The position numbers and the translations under genes were made by a program. DNA of 64,000 bases from a virus, in IMG/VR virus record IMGVR_UViG_3300009514_000007, positions 51,953-115,952 of that record; one strand, given 5' to 3'. The notes beneath the pieces were generated by a model. It worked only from the letters and a program-made list of their open reading frames with translations. It did not search any database and was not told where the DNA came from. Below are positions 19,639 to 28,186 of this stretch, one piece after another. Each line of letters begins with the position of its first letter. The first letter of the stretch is position 1.

Positions 19639-22600
19639 ATGCCTCGTAGTGGAGATCCGAAAGACATCCGAGTAGGCACTGGTAAGGCAAACCAGGCGTC
19701 GGTCGATGCCAATTCGTTCACGCAGGATCTTGCGGTGGGGGCGGGTGGCAAGCACGGGGTCAAGGCGCACGTCAATGACCCCAAGGGAGCCCACCCGGCT
19801 TCGGCGATCTCGACTACAACGACCCAAGGATTCTACGACAGCGAGAGTGTGCAGGGCGACCTGGACGAGCTTTCCAGTTTGATCCCTCCGCGTCCCCCCG
19901 TGATTGGCGAGTACCTGACCAACCTCGGCACCATCTTGTCGGGATCGGACGCCCTCAACGGTATCCCTGATTGGGGACATTTCAAGCTCGCTGATGCGGG
20001 ACACATCGCTCGCGGAAACGTGGTCCCTCCCGTCCCGGCGACGCCCAACGCTGACGCGGACGTGTACCCGTACTATCACTTTGCTCCGCTGTACGCGGAC
20101 GACACTCCGCCGTTCACCTTGCCTGGTAACGACCCGGCCACGGACCCGACGTTCAACGTGGATCCAGCAGGCACGGGCGACCCCACCTACAAGGGGGGAG
20201 GCCCCGGCAAGGCGCACCACGGCGGCTTCACCCGTGGCCCGGCCGGTGGCATTGGCACGTTGGGGCCGGTGATTGAATCGGCTCGTCTGATGGACACGAG
20301 CGGCGGCGCCTTCCGGCCCATCGTCGTTTCGGGAATGGTTTACCCGGCCGACCGGGGGGTGCTCGCGCTCCTTCACTGGCCCGCAGATGGGGACATTGGC
20401 GATTTCCTGGCGCTCGACCTTACTGACCGTTGCCCCGCCGCCCTTCTGCTCGGCCAAGGCATCTTGGACGAGTGTGATGGTGAGCCCGGCAAGATTTTCT
20501 CTGAGGGTGACCCAGACATCCTTGCTTATCCCGGCCGTGCCTCGGGCCAGTACGACCTCGTAGAGCTTCACACGGGCTTGGAGGGCGGCTCAGGTCCGGC
20601 CCTTCCGCCCCCCTTCGATGTGGGTGCCCCCTCCGCAGGGCAGGTCCGGCTCGGCATTGACCCCGATGCAGGGGTGACTCCGGTGACGGGCGGTATCCCG
20701 ATCCTCGGTGGCACCACGAATTCCCTCGGAGCGGACGGCAACCCGTACACTCCCTCGGGGAACGACAACAATTTCTTCCGCTACCGGCTGCCGTACCTTG
20801 AGGACTACACGGCTGGATCGGGACCGACTTACACGCCCATTGCTGAGCGGCCGAGGTATTTCTCCAAGCCTGACGTGGCCGAGGACTACCTCGTGGATCT
20901 TACGCAGGCCGGGGATTACCCGAACCTGCCCGATGACTACTGGCATTTCCAGATCGCTCGTTACCGTCACCAATTCAATTTCATCGAGAACGCACCGCTG
21001 CCACCGTTTGCGATCGATGCCGGTTCTTGGATGCTCCTGCATTTCAAGAAAGAGGCGGACTTTGAGGCGTTCGTGCGTGATGGCATCTTGCCGGATGACG
21101 CGACGTTCGGGTATGAGCTTTGGAGCGCGGGTCTGGCTGATTTTGCGGGCGGGCCGGAGAGCACGGACAACATCGCCGACCCGACAACTCCGTTCGACAC
21201 GTCGGAGGGCTACCACGTTCTGCGTGCGGCGACGATGGAGGACCCGACCGCCAACGTGATCACGTCACCCGCCAAGAGCTTCACGTTCACGGCCACTGTG
21301 GACGAGGTAACGATCATTTCGGGCGTGCAGTATTTCGTGCCCGGCACGATCGGCGCGCAGTGGACGATTGATTCGCTGAGTCATATCATCGACCCCGGCG
21401 CCTGGACGTATAACTATCACCTTGGACGCTCTGCGCCGACACCCGCCGAGATCACGCCAGGGATGGAAGGGCAGTACCCGATGTTCCTGTACCTCGGCAT
21501 GTTCGCCGCCGAGCTTGGCAACATCAATGAGCCTACGGCTACGGCTTCGTTCGACGGGGACGAGTACCTGCAACGCCTGGAATTCCGCTATGACACGCTC
21601 GATGCTGCTTCGGGACACGGCACCTTTGACCTGACCAATGGACCGATCGCCGGGGACAACATGACCCTGGCTTTGTTTGCGGGCGATCCCATGACGTTCG
21701 CTGGAGACACGAGCGTCCCCCACTTTACGACCGACGCCCGGATCCGATCGTTTGTGCGCAAGCCCTTGGGCCAGGATGTGCCGGCCGAAACGGCTTTGGA
21801 GACTCTGTTTGATCGGCCTGCTGGTAACGGTATCCTATTCCACACGACGGGCCAAAATCCCGGTGGCGGCGCAGGGGAGTACGGCAATTTCCTGACGGGT
21901 GGTGTCCCTTCCCCGGCTCGTGCGAGTTTGGAAACGGCCCTCAAGGACGTGCAAGAGCGGTTCTTGGACGAGGTATACCGCTTCCGGGCCGCAGCCTTGG
22001 AGCTTGCAACCATTGACCCCACTTGGGATGGCGCACGCGGAAATCTCCGAGGGCCGGGGTTGCCTTTCGCTGCGGCCCCGCAGGATGTTCCTGTCCGCAT
22101 CGGTACGGTGGGGGTTCCTTGGGATGCGGCGTCGTGGGTCCAACAGGGCAATCATCTCCTCGACCTCGGTTCGGCGGCTCCTGTCGCGGTTGAGGCACAG
22201 GTTGGCGGTTTGCCGGATCGTAACCCCCCGATCACGGACGGTGTGGTAGCTCCGGTCCCGTCCTCGGGCATCCTGCTCTACCCGCAGACGGACTACACGA
22301 CCGGGTTCCGGCCATCCAATCCCACCGACATCACGACCCCTCAATTCGATTACACCGTCGTCGCTGAGCCACAGCGCGAGTACATCCGTGTGCTCGATGC
22401 CTCGTACTCGCGTGATGCGACGCCCGAACCGGGAGTGGTCGGCCAGAACATCGTCAAGTTCCGCATCGACGGATTGCGCCTGGTTGATTTCGCTTGGGTG
22501 CCTCCCGCCGGTCCTCCGCACGGTTCCAATGAGATCGCCATCTTGTGCAAGGTGCCAGGTCTTACCTCGTGGATGGATCTCGGCCGTGTCGATGGGGCTG

Positions 22601-22893
22601 GACCTTCCAAGCAAGACCCGTTGAACGACGGAGCAGGCTGCCAGGTTGTCGGCCCCGACACCTTCGACGCCCGTGACCCGGCTACCGGCATTTGGTACAG
22701 CCAAGTGAAGGTCAACGTCGGGCCGGCTGCGGCGCTGTTCCTGAACAGCTTTGGCGAGGCGCCGATCATGGTGTGGGCGATCGTCAAGGCAGCCGGAGCA
22801 ACCCTGAATTTCCAGCAAGGGGGTACGGGCGGCACCACGAACGACGTGCGTGGTCTGATCGGTATTGAGGTGCTGCGACCGGGAGTTTCCTGA
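19639..22893 (+). CDS. Large structural (tail-region) protein, unknown family
   Basis: The product has 1084 aa, with GGAGAG about 6 nt before the ATG. It is acidic, Pro/Gly- and aromatic-rich, and beta-structured throughout, without signal peptide, membrane segment or recognisable catalytic motif. Residues about 1-60 are hydrophilic (GKANQASVDANSF); a helical stretch near 765-790 (LKDVQERFLDEVYRFRAAAL) is the only clear coiled-coil-like part. Sited between two large tail proteins and coupled to the next gene through TGATG. A virion protein is the best guess; the specific role is unknown. Confidence 0.45.
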   Translation: MPRSGDPKDIRVGTGKANQASVDANSFTQDLAVGAGGKHGVKAHVNDPKGAHPASAISTTTTQGFYDSESVQGDLDELSSLIPPRPPVIGEYLTNLGTILSGSDALNGIPDWGHFKLADAGHIARGNVVPPVPATPNADADVYPYYHFAPLYADDTPPFTLPGNDPATDPTFNVDPAGTGDPTYKGGGPGKAHHGGFTRGPAGGIGTLGPVIESARLMDTSGGAFRPIVVSGMVYPADRGVLALLHWPADGDIGDFLALDLTDRCPAALLLGQGILDECDGEPGKIFSEGDPDILAYPGRASGQYDLVELHTGLEGGSGPALPPPFDVGAPSAGQVRLGIDPDAGVTPVTGGIPILGGTTNSLGADGNPYTPSGNDNNFFRYRLPYLEDYTAGSGPTYTPIAERPRYFSKPDVAEDYLVDLTQAGDYPNLPDDYWHFQIARYRHQFNFIENAPLPPFAIDAGSWMLLHFKKEADFEAFVRDGILPDDATFGYELWSAGLADFAGGPESTDNIADPTTPFDTSEGYHVLRAATMEDPTANVITSPAKSFTFTATVDEVTIISGVQYFVPGTIGAQWTIDSLSHIIDPGAWTYNYHLGRSAPTPAEITPGMEGQYPMFLYLGMFAAELGNINEPTATASFDGDEYLQRLEFRYDTLDAASGHGTFDLTNGPIAGDNMTLALFAGDPMTFAGDTSVPHFTTDARIRSFVRKPLGQDVPAETALETLFDRPAGNGILFHTTGQNPGGGAGEYGNFLTGGVPSPARASLETALKDVQERFLDEVYRFRAAALELATIDPTWDGARGNLRGPGLPFAAAPQDVPVRIGTVGVPWDAASWVQQGNHLLDLGSAAPVAVEAQVGGLPDRNPPITDGVVAPVPSSGILLYPQTDYTTGFRPSNPTDITTPQFDYTVVAEPQREYIRVLDASYSRDATPEPGVVGQNIVKFRIDGLRLVDFAWVPPAGPPHGSNEIAILCKVPGLTSWMDLGRVDGAGPSKQDPLNDGAGCQVVGPDTFDARDPATGIWYSQVKVNVGPAAALFLNSFGEAPIMVWAIVKAAGATLNFQQGGTGGTTNDVRGLIGIEVLRPGVS

Positions 22894-25800
22894 TGGCTGA
22901 TTTTTCAGATTTCGATGCCGAAACCCTAGAGCGTCTGCGTAAGGCTCTCGACAAGGCCGTGGAAACCGGCCAGGGCCGTCAGCCTTGGCAGGAGCTTTTC
23001 GACCGCGAGACCTCGGCGTTTTCTGAGGGGGTCCTGAGCAACGACATTATCCAGGGTCTCTCGGGCTCATGGGCAGCGTCGTACAACTTTGCGTGGGGCG
23101 CCGGGACCACGACCGACACCGTGCCGACGCAGGCTGCCGACCCAAACATCCCGGCACCGTTGCGCGCCCGCACGAGCAAGTTTGGCCGACGTGGCGTGCC
23201 GGACATTGATTTCGTCCCCTACAACTGGAGGACGAACCGCTTTTCGATCAAAGGGCCTGCTCTGGTCGGGAACCCGATTTCGTTTGAGCCCTTTGGGCCG
23301 ACCCTCAAATCCGAGGGGATGGACTGGACGTGGGAGATCGTGCCGGGCGCCGGACCCAACGGTGGCGACCTTCTGACGCAAACGGATCGTCCAGACGGTG
23401 CGAGCCCGGCGGCGATCTCGATCGAACAGATCTACAACACCGGCCCGTGGGTCATTGGTGGTGCAGGGGAACCCAACGGCGGGCTGTACCTGATCTTTTC
23501 AGACCCCGGCGAGTTTGACGGTGCTCTGCCCGGCGGTGCTTCGGCACCCTTGGACCCGTTGCCTGCGTATTTCGATGTGGCGAGGGTTGAGATTTTCCGC
23601 GTCAGTGAAATGCTCAACGACGTAGCTAGCGGCCGAGCACAGATTGAGCTTCACCCGAGCAAGCCGGTCGGCAACTACTTTGATCTTCCGGCAGCGCGGA
23701 GTGTCCGGGCTGTCACATTGTTCCAGCCTTACGCGAGTAGGCTCGCCGCGATCCCCGAATCGGGAGCAGGTGTTGGCCGCGAGCGTGTGTTCCAGGTGGT
23801 CTCGCCTGTTCGCGCGGCGGCTTCTGACTACTACCCTCCCTACGACGGCGGTACTTTGGGCGATGGGACGTGGCTGCAAGGCGGCTTCCCTTCGCACCCC
23901 GCAGGTTGGGATCCTGGTACGGCGGCAACGTGGATGGGCAAGGCAGTGTTGCCTTGTCCGTTGCCGCTCCGCGAGACCCAAGGGACGGTCGAGAAGCTGG
24001 CGCCGTTCACGATTTCGTCGGCGGAAGCGGGTACCTCCAAGATTTTCAACGTCGCCGACGTGGACCCAACCGATGTAGGCCGGGTCATTCGGATCTACCA
24101 CGTCGATTCGGACGATGGGGATCCGTTCAACACCGGAGACGTGACTAAGATCCTCGGGTGGTTTGAGGTACTGGCGATCGACGCTGACATTTACACCATT
24201 CGACACGTCCCCGACATCCCGCCGTTGACGGGGCAGGTGTTTCATGGGCAGGTCACACACGCCAACGTAGGCACTCCTTTCATCCACGTCCGCTTCACCG
24301 TCCACGACCCGGTGTCCGAAATCTTCCAAGGGGATTTCGACCATGACAAGGTAGAGGCGTGTCGGCTCAAGCATCTGATCGACCCCCATTTGGTCGAGCG
24401 TTTCGGCAAGAAGCGGGTCGCACAGTCCCCGGCTCTTTCGGCAGGGTTCAATCCTGGCCGTGGGGATCGGGCCGCGTTTGGGACCGTCTCGATCACAAGC
24501 GGCCCTGCTCCGGGTCAGGTTGAGAATCCCGGCAACCTGCTCGACCTCGGCTTTCGCATGGTGCTGTTTCCGGCCAAGGACGACGGCAGCGGCAACCCCA
24601 TTCCTGATTTCGACAAGCCAATCGACTCTCTGGAGGCGGTGATCGACCCCGACATCACCGAACAGCAATTCCTTGAGATCGACTACTCGGCAGGTGTTGT
24701 GACCCTGAGCCACCCGCCGCCCGATGCCCCGCGTGTCGGGGGCCTTGGTCAAATCATCCCGAACGGGATCATCGGTGGCGTAGGTACGACGAACCCACGC
24801 GAGGAAGCCGTGTTGTTTGCCTCGTGCGTCCCCTACTCGCGTGAGCCGCAGTCGAATGCACCGGGCATCCGTGCCATCGTCCGCAACCCCGATGGGAACA
24901 ACGAGCACGTTGACGTATTCAGCAATCGGATCACCGCTCAGATCGACCTGCTTGCTACGACCTTCATCGCAGCCGCACCTTGGATCGATGAAGCGACGGG
25001 CATCGTGCTCACGGGCACATGGGGTGGTCCACAGACGGGAATCATCGACATTATCGACGGTGACATCGGGGATGTCAGTATCGGGACGTGGGCTTATACG
25101 CAAGTTGACTCGGCTGGCCCTGGAGTGGACACGCTCAGACTCGTATCCAGTATGAGTGGAGCGGCGGATCCCTCGGCATTTGGTCCTCGCATGACCGTCG
25201 TGTTGCGCCGGGAGGCGCGAACCTCGATCAACCTCACGCCGGACAATTCGTTCGACGTTGACGACTACCGCTTCGACACGACCTATGGGAGCACAGCGCG
25301 GTTCAACACCATGCGCTTCGGGTCCACGGCAACGCCTTACATCGACGGCTCCGTGCTGATTACCTCTGGTGGGGGTGGCGCTGGCCTCGCAGAAGGGTTC
25401 CCTCAATACTACATCGACCAGGCAGCCTCCAGCGACTCTAGTCCGATTTTCACTGACATCGTGGGAGCCTTTGCAGCTATTGGGGCGCTTCCGGTGCTCC
25501 CCGGCCCCGTCCACCCCATCGAAAACACTCTGGCTTTGCCGGGGTTCACTGACATGGGGTCTTTCACGACCGGCGTGTACTCGTTGATCAATACGAACCT
25601 CAAGGGCACGGGGCTTCCGGGGGGTTTCTTTGGGGGCGACAATCCCTTTGTGTTTGCGTCTGGTGGGGTGGCGGTCCTGGAGGACATACGATCGTTCAAG
25701 GGGATCACGATCGGGAAATTTGGCTTTCACGCTGCGCCCACGTTCACGTTTCCGTCTAATGACTATGTTGTGTGGGACGATGTGGCTACCTCGTCGCCCA

Positions 25801-26504
25801 CTAATGGTCCTCCAGGGGCCGCACCTTTCGATGCTTCGGGCTTTTCCCATCGCTTGCGTGCAACTAAGACTTTCATGGACGCCGCCACATGGGATGTCGG
25901 CGGGAGCTTGGAAATCGAGCTTGAGAACGACAATCAGATTGCCCCTGGCGCTATCGGAGGGGGTGGGTTCTGTTTGATCAAGATCAAGGGGTCTGGGAAT
26001 CACGTCAATACCGCTCAATCCGTGGGCACGCTCGACATCGACATCGGGGACGCTTTTGCTTCTGGCGGCGCAAAATTCAGCGGGGCAGAAGCCGTTACGT
26101 TCGGAGCCGGGCCACTTACGTGGTCGGGGGTTGGAACCTGGCAGTTGCAACCTGGAGGGGCCATCGTGGGAAGCCCACCCCCCGTTCCCGGCGCCTCCCC
26201 GTTGGTGTCTGCTGCACGGCCCATGCGGGGAATCGTGCGTGGGATCCATGTGCAGACCGGCACTGCCAGTCCGCCGGGTGATTTTGACGTGTGGATCTTG
26301 GAAAGCGGAGTGATCAAGTATTTGGAAGGCCCCTTCGATTCGGGCCTTGCTGCGGGATTTGGCACCTACCTCTCCACTACCTTTGGTGAGATCGTCGGGA
26401 CTGGATTTGGCGGAGCGCCGATGGCAGTTTGGATCGACGTGAATCCCTCGCATTCGGGCGCTGGTGGGTGGGATTTCATCAATGTCACCTTCTTTGTGAA
26501 ATAG
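22893..26504 (+). CDS. Large structural (tail-region) protein, unknown family
   Basis: The product has 1203 aa; its ATG overlaps the previous stop. The N-terminus is helical (LERLRKALDKAVETGQGRQP) and may anchor it; the remainder is beta-rich, Gly/Pro-rich and resembles a fibre or decoration protein. The final third (from about 25500) has more T and weaker GC3 bias than the block around it, as does the next gene, suggesting a recently exchanged distal part. No catalytic motif was found. Function inferred only from size, composition and place. Confidence 0.45.
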   Translation: MADFSDFDAETLERLRKALDKAVETGQGRQPWQELFDRETSAFSEGVLSNDIIQGLSGSWAASYNFAWGAGTTTDTVPTQAADPNIPAPLRARTSKFGRRGVPDIDFVPYNWRTNRFSIKGPALVGNPISFEPFGPTLKSEGMDWTWEIVPGAGPNGGDLLTQTDRPDGASPAAISIEQIYNTGPWVIGGAGEPNGGLYLIFSDPGEFDGALPGGASAPLDPLPAYFDVARVEIFRVSEMLNDVASGRAQIELHPSKPVGNYFDLPAARSVRAVTLFQPYASRLAAIPESGAGVGRERVFQVVSPVRAAASDYYPPYDGGTLGDGTWLQGGFPSHPAGWDPGTAATWMGKAVLPCPLPLRETQGTVEKLAPFTISSAEAGTSKIFNVADVDPTDVGRVIRIYHVDSDDGDPFNTGDVTKILGWFEVLAIDADIYTIRHVPDIPPLTGQVFHGQVTHANVGTPFIHVRFTVHDPVSEIFQGDFDHDKVEACRLKHLIDPHLVERFGKKRVAQSPALSAGFNPGRGDRAAFGTVSITSGPAPGQVENPGNLLDLGFRMVLFPAKDDGSGNPIPDFDKPIDSLEAVIDPDITEQQFLEIDYSAGVVTLSHPPPDAPRVGGLGQIIPNGIIGGVGTTNPREEAVLFASCVPYSREPQSNAPGIRAIVRNPDGNNEHVDVFSNRITAQIDLLATTFIAAAPWIDEATGIVLTGTWGGPQTGIIDIIDGDIGDVSIGTWAYTQVDSAGPGVDTLRLVSSMSGAADPSAFGPRMTVVLRREARTSINLTPDNSFDVDDYRFDTTYGSTARFNTMRFGSTATPYIDGSVLITSGGGGAGLAEGFPQYYIDQAASSDSSPIFTDIVGAFAAIGALPVLPGPVHPIENTLALPGFTDMGSFTTGVYSLINTNLKGTGLPGGFFGGDNPFVFASGGVAVLEDIRSFKGITIGKFGFHAAPTFTFPSNDYVVWDDVATSSPTNGPPGAAPFDASGFSHRLRATKTFMDAATWDVGGSLEIELENDNQIAPGAIGGGGFCLIKIKGSGNHVNTAQSVGTLDIDIGDAFASGGAKFSGAEAVTFGAGPLTWSGVGTWQLQPGGAIVGSPPPVPGASPLVSAARPMRGIVRGIHVQTGTASPPGDFDVWILESGVIKYLEGPFDSGLAAGFGTYLSTTFGEIVGTGFGGAPMAVWIDVNPSHSGAGGWDFINVTFFVK

Positions 26505-26510
26505 GAAGCC

Positions 26511-27281
26511 ATGCACAAAGCAGATCACCAAGATGTGAACCTGGCCGGAACCCCGGCCGGGTGGAGGCGTGTGGGTTTTGTCGATGACCGGGGTATGTCG
26601 GTCGTCGCCATGGTTCGGATGGCCTCAGATTGGACGGTCGAGGTTCACATTGACGAGACGACCAACACCTGTTTTTGCATTGGCGTGAGCCCGGATGACA
26701 CGCAGGTGATTGCCGAACGGTGGGTCAGCGTTCACGGGCCGAGACGCCAGGAGTATGCCGATCTAGCCTCCCAACAGGCAGCGATGTCGGGTAACGATGC
26801 GACGACCCTTGACCACGCAGGCATTTTGTCCGAGTTGCAGAGTACGCTCACAGCCGGAGACACGGCACCGGCTGTACCCTCTCGGACGTTTAATTGGACA
26901 ACGGTGGATGATTCGCACACGCTCGCTAGCTTGGCTTCCAACGCCCATCAGTACGGCGACCTTCTTTATTCGGGCTCGGGAGGTGAGGCAGCATGGGGCT
27001 TCTCGCTAGGGAACCGCTTTCGATCCATGCGGACCAAAGCCGTCTTGACTGACACGCGCTATGTGCTCAAGGACGGGGAGAACGAGATCTTTTTCCTTTA
27101 CGAGTCCGGTGCCGACTACTTTTTGGAGGCTTTGCGGTTGTGGGGGGGTAACGACCAACGTCGTGAGGTCACGGTGACCCAACAAAGTGTGATCGATGCC
27201 ATCGGAGCTAGCCCGGCCCCCTCGGATGTGGTTGAGCATCTTGAGCCGCAGCTTGTCTACGATCCAAACGCCTTCCCGTAG
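26511..27281 (+). CDS. Hypothetical tail-region protein
   Basis: The product has 256 aa, with TAGGAA 4 nt upstream of the ATG. The N-terminal 90 residues form a beta-domain (VGFVDDRGMSVVAMVRM). The C-terminal part (about 125-215) contains FNWTTVDDSHTLASLA and DGENEIFFLYESGADYFLEA. No family recognised. It shares the slightly AT-richer codon use of the end of the preceding gene, so the two may have been exchanged together, as fibre tips and their partner proteins often are. That link is inference. Confidence 0.4.
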   Translation: MHKADHQDVNLAGTPAGWRRVGFVDDRGMSVVAMVRMASDWTVEVHIDETTNTCFCIGVSPDDTQVIAERWVSVHGPRRQEYADLASQQAAMSGNDATTLDHAGILSELQSTLTAGDTAPAVPSRTFNWTTVDDSHTLASLASNAHQYGDLLYSGSGGEAAWGFSLGNRFRSMRTKAVLTDTRYVLKDGENEIFFLYESGADYFLEALRLWGGNDQRREVTVTQQSVIDAIGASPAPSDVVEHLEPQLVYDPNAFP

Positions 27282-27316
27282 GCCCGAATTCCGGCCTCTA
27301 GCGTAGCGTTTTCCTG

Positions 27317-27347
27317 CCTATAGGAGCGCCACAGGTAGGACACCTGT
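27317..27347 (+). promoter_or_regulatory. CCTATAGG element plus small hairpin
   Basis: The 95-nt gap holds CCTATAGG (27317-27324), identical to 6133-6140, and then a hairpin with a 7-bp stem CACAGGT/ACCTGTG (27330-27336 with 27342-27348) and a 5-nt loop. Earlier in the gap AGGCC/GGCCT half-sites flank an EcoRI-like GAATTC. A promoter with an operator-like palindrome is possible; a terminator is unlikely because no T-tract follows. Confidence 0.3.
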
Positions 27348-27376
27348 GCCATGGGCGCAGGTACAGTGATCCGGCC

Positions 27377-28177
27377 ATGCGCGTCCTAGTCGATTACCCC
27401 ACACACGACATCCTCCAGGTGGAGAAAACGCCACCGGAGGGCGAAGGGGAGCCCGTAAACGGGAAATACTCGGTTCCGATCCCGGAGGCCGTAACGGTCT
27501 ACGTGAACCCGGATTCGTTCGTTCTCCCGTCCTCGGACCCCGGATCGATTGTGGCCCAATCCTACGCCGGATTGCTTGCCGCGTTTCCGCAGTACGAGAA
27601 CATCCTCTACAACCCTCTGATCGAGGACACGGACATTGACGATCTCGACCTGACGGCGACGCTGAAAGAGGGCCTACCCCCCACCGAGACTCACATCACG
27701 AGGGCTCAGGTAGGGCGCGGTACAGGCGGCCCCTTCACGAGCGGGCAAGCCGCAAATACCACGGCGGTCTTGGCGGCCAACGAGGGGGTGGTTCCGACTC
27801 GCCCCGGCGTGCTGATCACGGACACCATCGACATCGCTCCCCTCACCATTGATCCGATTACGCTCCTGGCGGTGGGCGCTGACGAATTCGTTGTCTACTG
27901 GTATCTCTACGAATTCGAGACGACTGACGACATCCGATCCGATTATGGTGCCCAAGCCGGCAAAAATGAACCCGCCCTTCGTCGGATTGTCGAAACCGAC
28001 CAGGAGCCCTCGGACCTCCAGGTGTTCCTGTCGATCAACGACGGGGCAACCTACTTTGAGGTTCAGCGGCTAGTGCCGATCGCCTTTTGCGAGCCCGGCA
28101 CCCTGCTTCGGATTGCATTCAAGAACAACAACCCGGACGGCAAAAAGTACATCGCGGCCTACGCAATTCTTTTCTGA
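27377..28177 (+). CDS. Hypothetical tail-region protein
   Basis: The product has 266 aa. No SD is visible before the ATG; an alternative upstream ATG at 27351 is out of frame. The protein is acidic, with a beta-rich C-terminus ending in YIAAYAILF, like small fibre-associated proteins. ITRAQVGRGTGGPFTSG and VVYWYLYEFETTDDIRSDYG are the most distinctive stretches. It precedes the 1872-aa protein by 9 nt and is probably cotranscribed with it. I do not recognise the family. Confidence 0.45.
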   Translation: MRVLVDYPTHDILQVEKTPPEGEGEPVNGKYSVPIPEAVTVYVNPDSFVLPSSDPGSIVAQSYAGLLAAFPQYENILYNPLIEDTDIDDLDLTATLKEGLPPTETHITRAQVGRGTGGPFTSGQAANTTAVLAANEGVVPTRPGVLITDTIDIAPLTIDPITLLAVGADEFVVYWYLYEFETTDDIRSDYGAQAGKNEPALRRIVETDQEPSDLQVFLSINDGATYFEVQRLVPIAFCEPGTLLRIAFKNNNPDGKKYIAAYAILF

Positions 28178-28186
28178 GGACCACAA

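Noticed and set aside
23499-26531. Minus-strand ORF of about 1010 codons
   Set aside because: Antisense mirror of the 22893-26504 gene; Arg/His/Asp-rich translation typical of GC-rich shadow frames, no SD.
27282-27300. AGGCC/GGCCT palindrome as terminator
   Set aside because: Short, mismatched centre and no T-tract directly after it.
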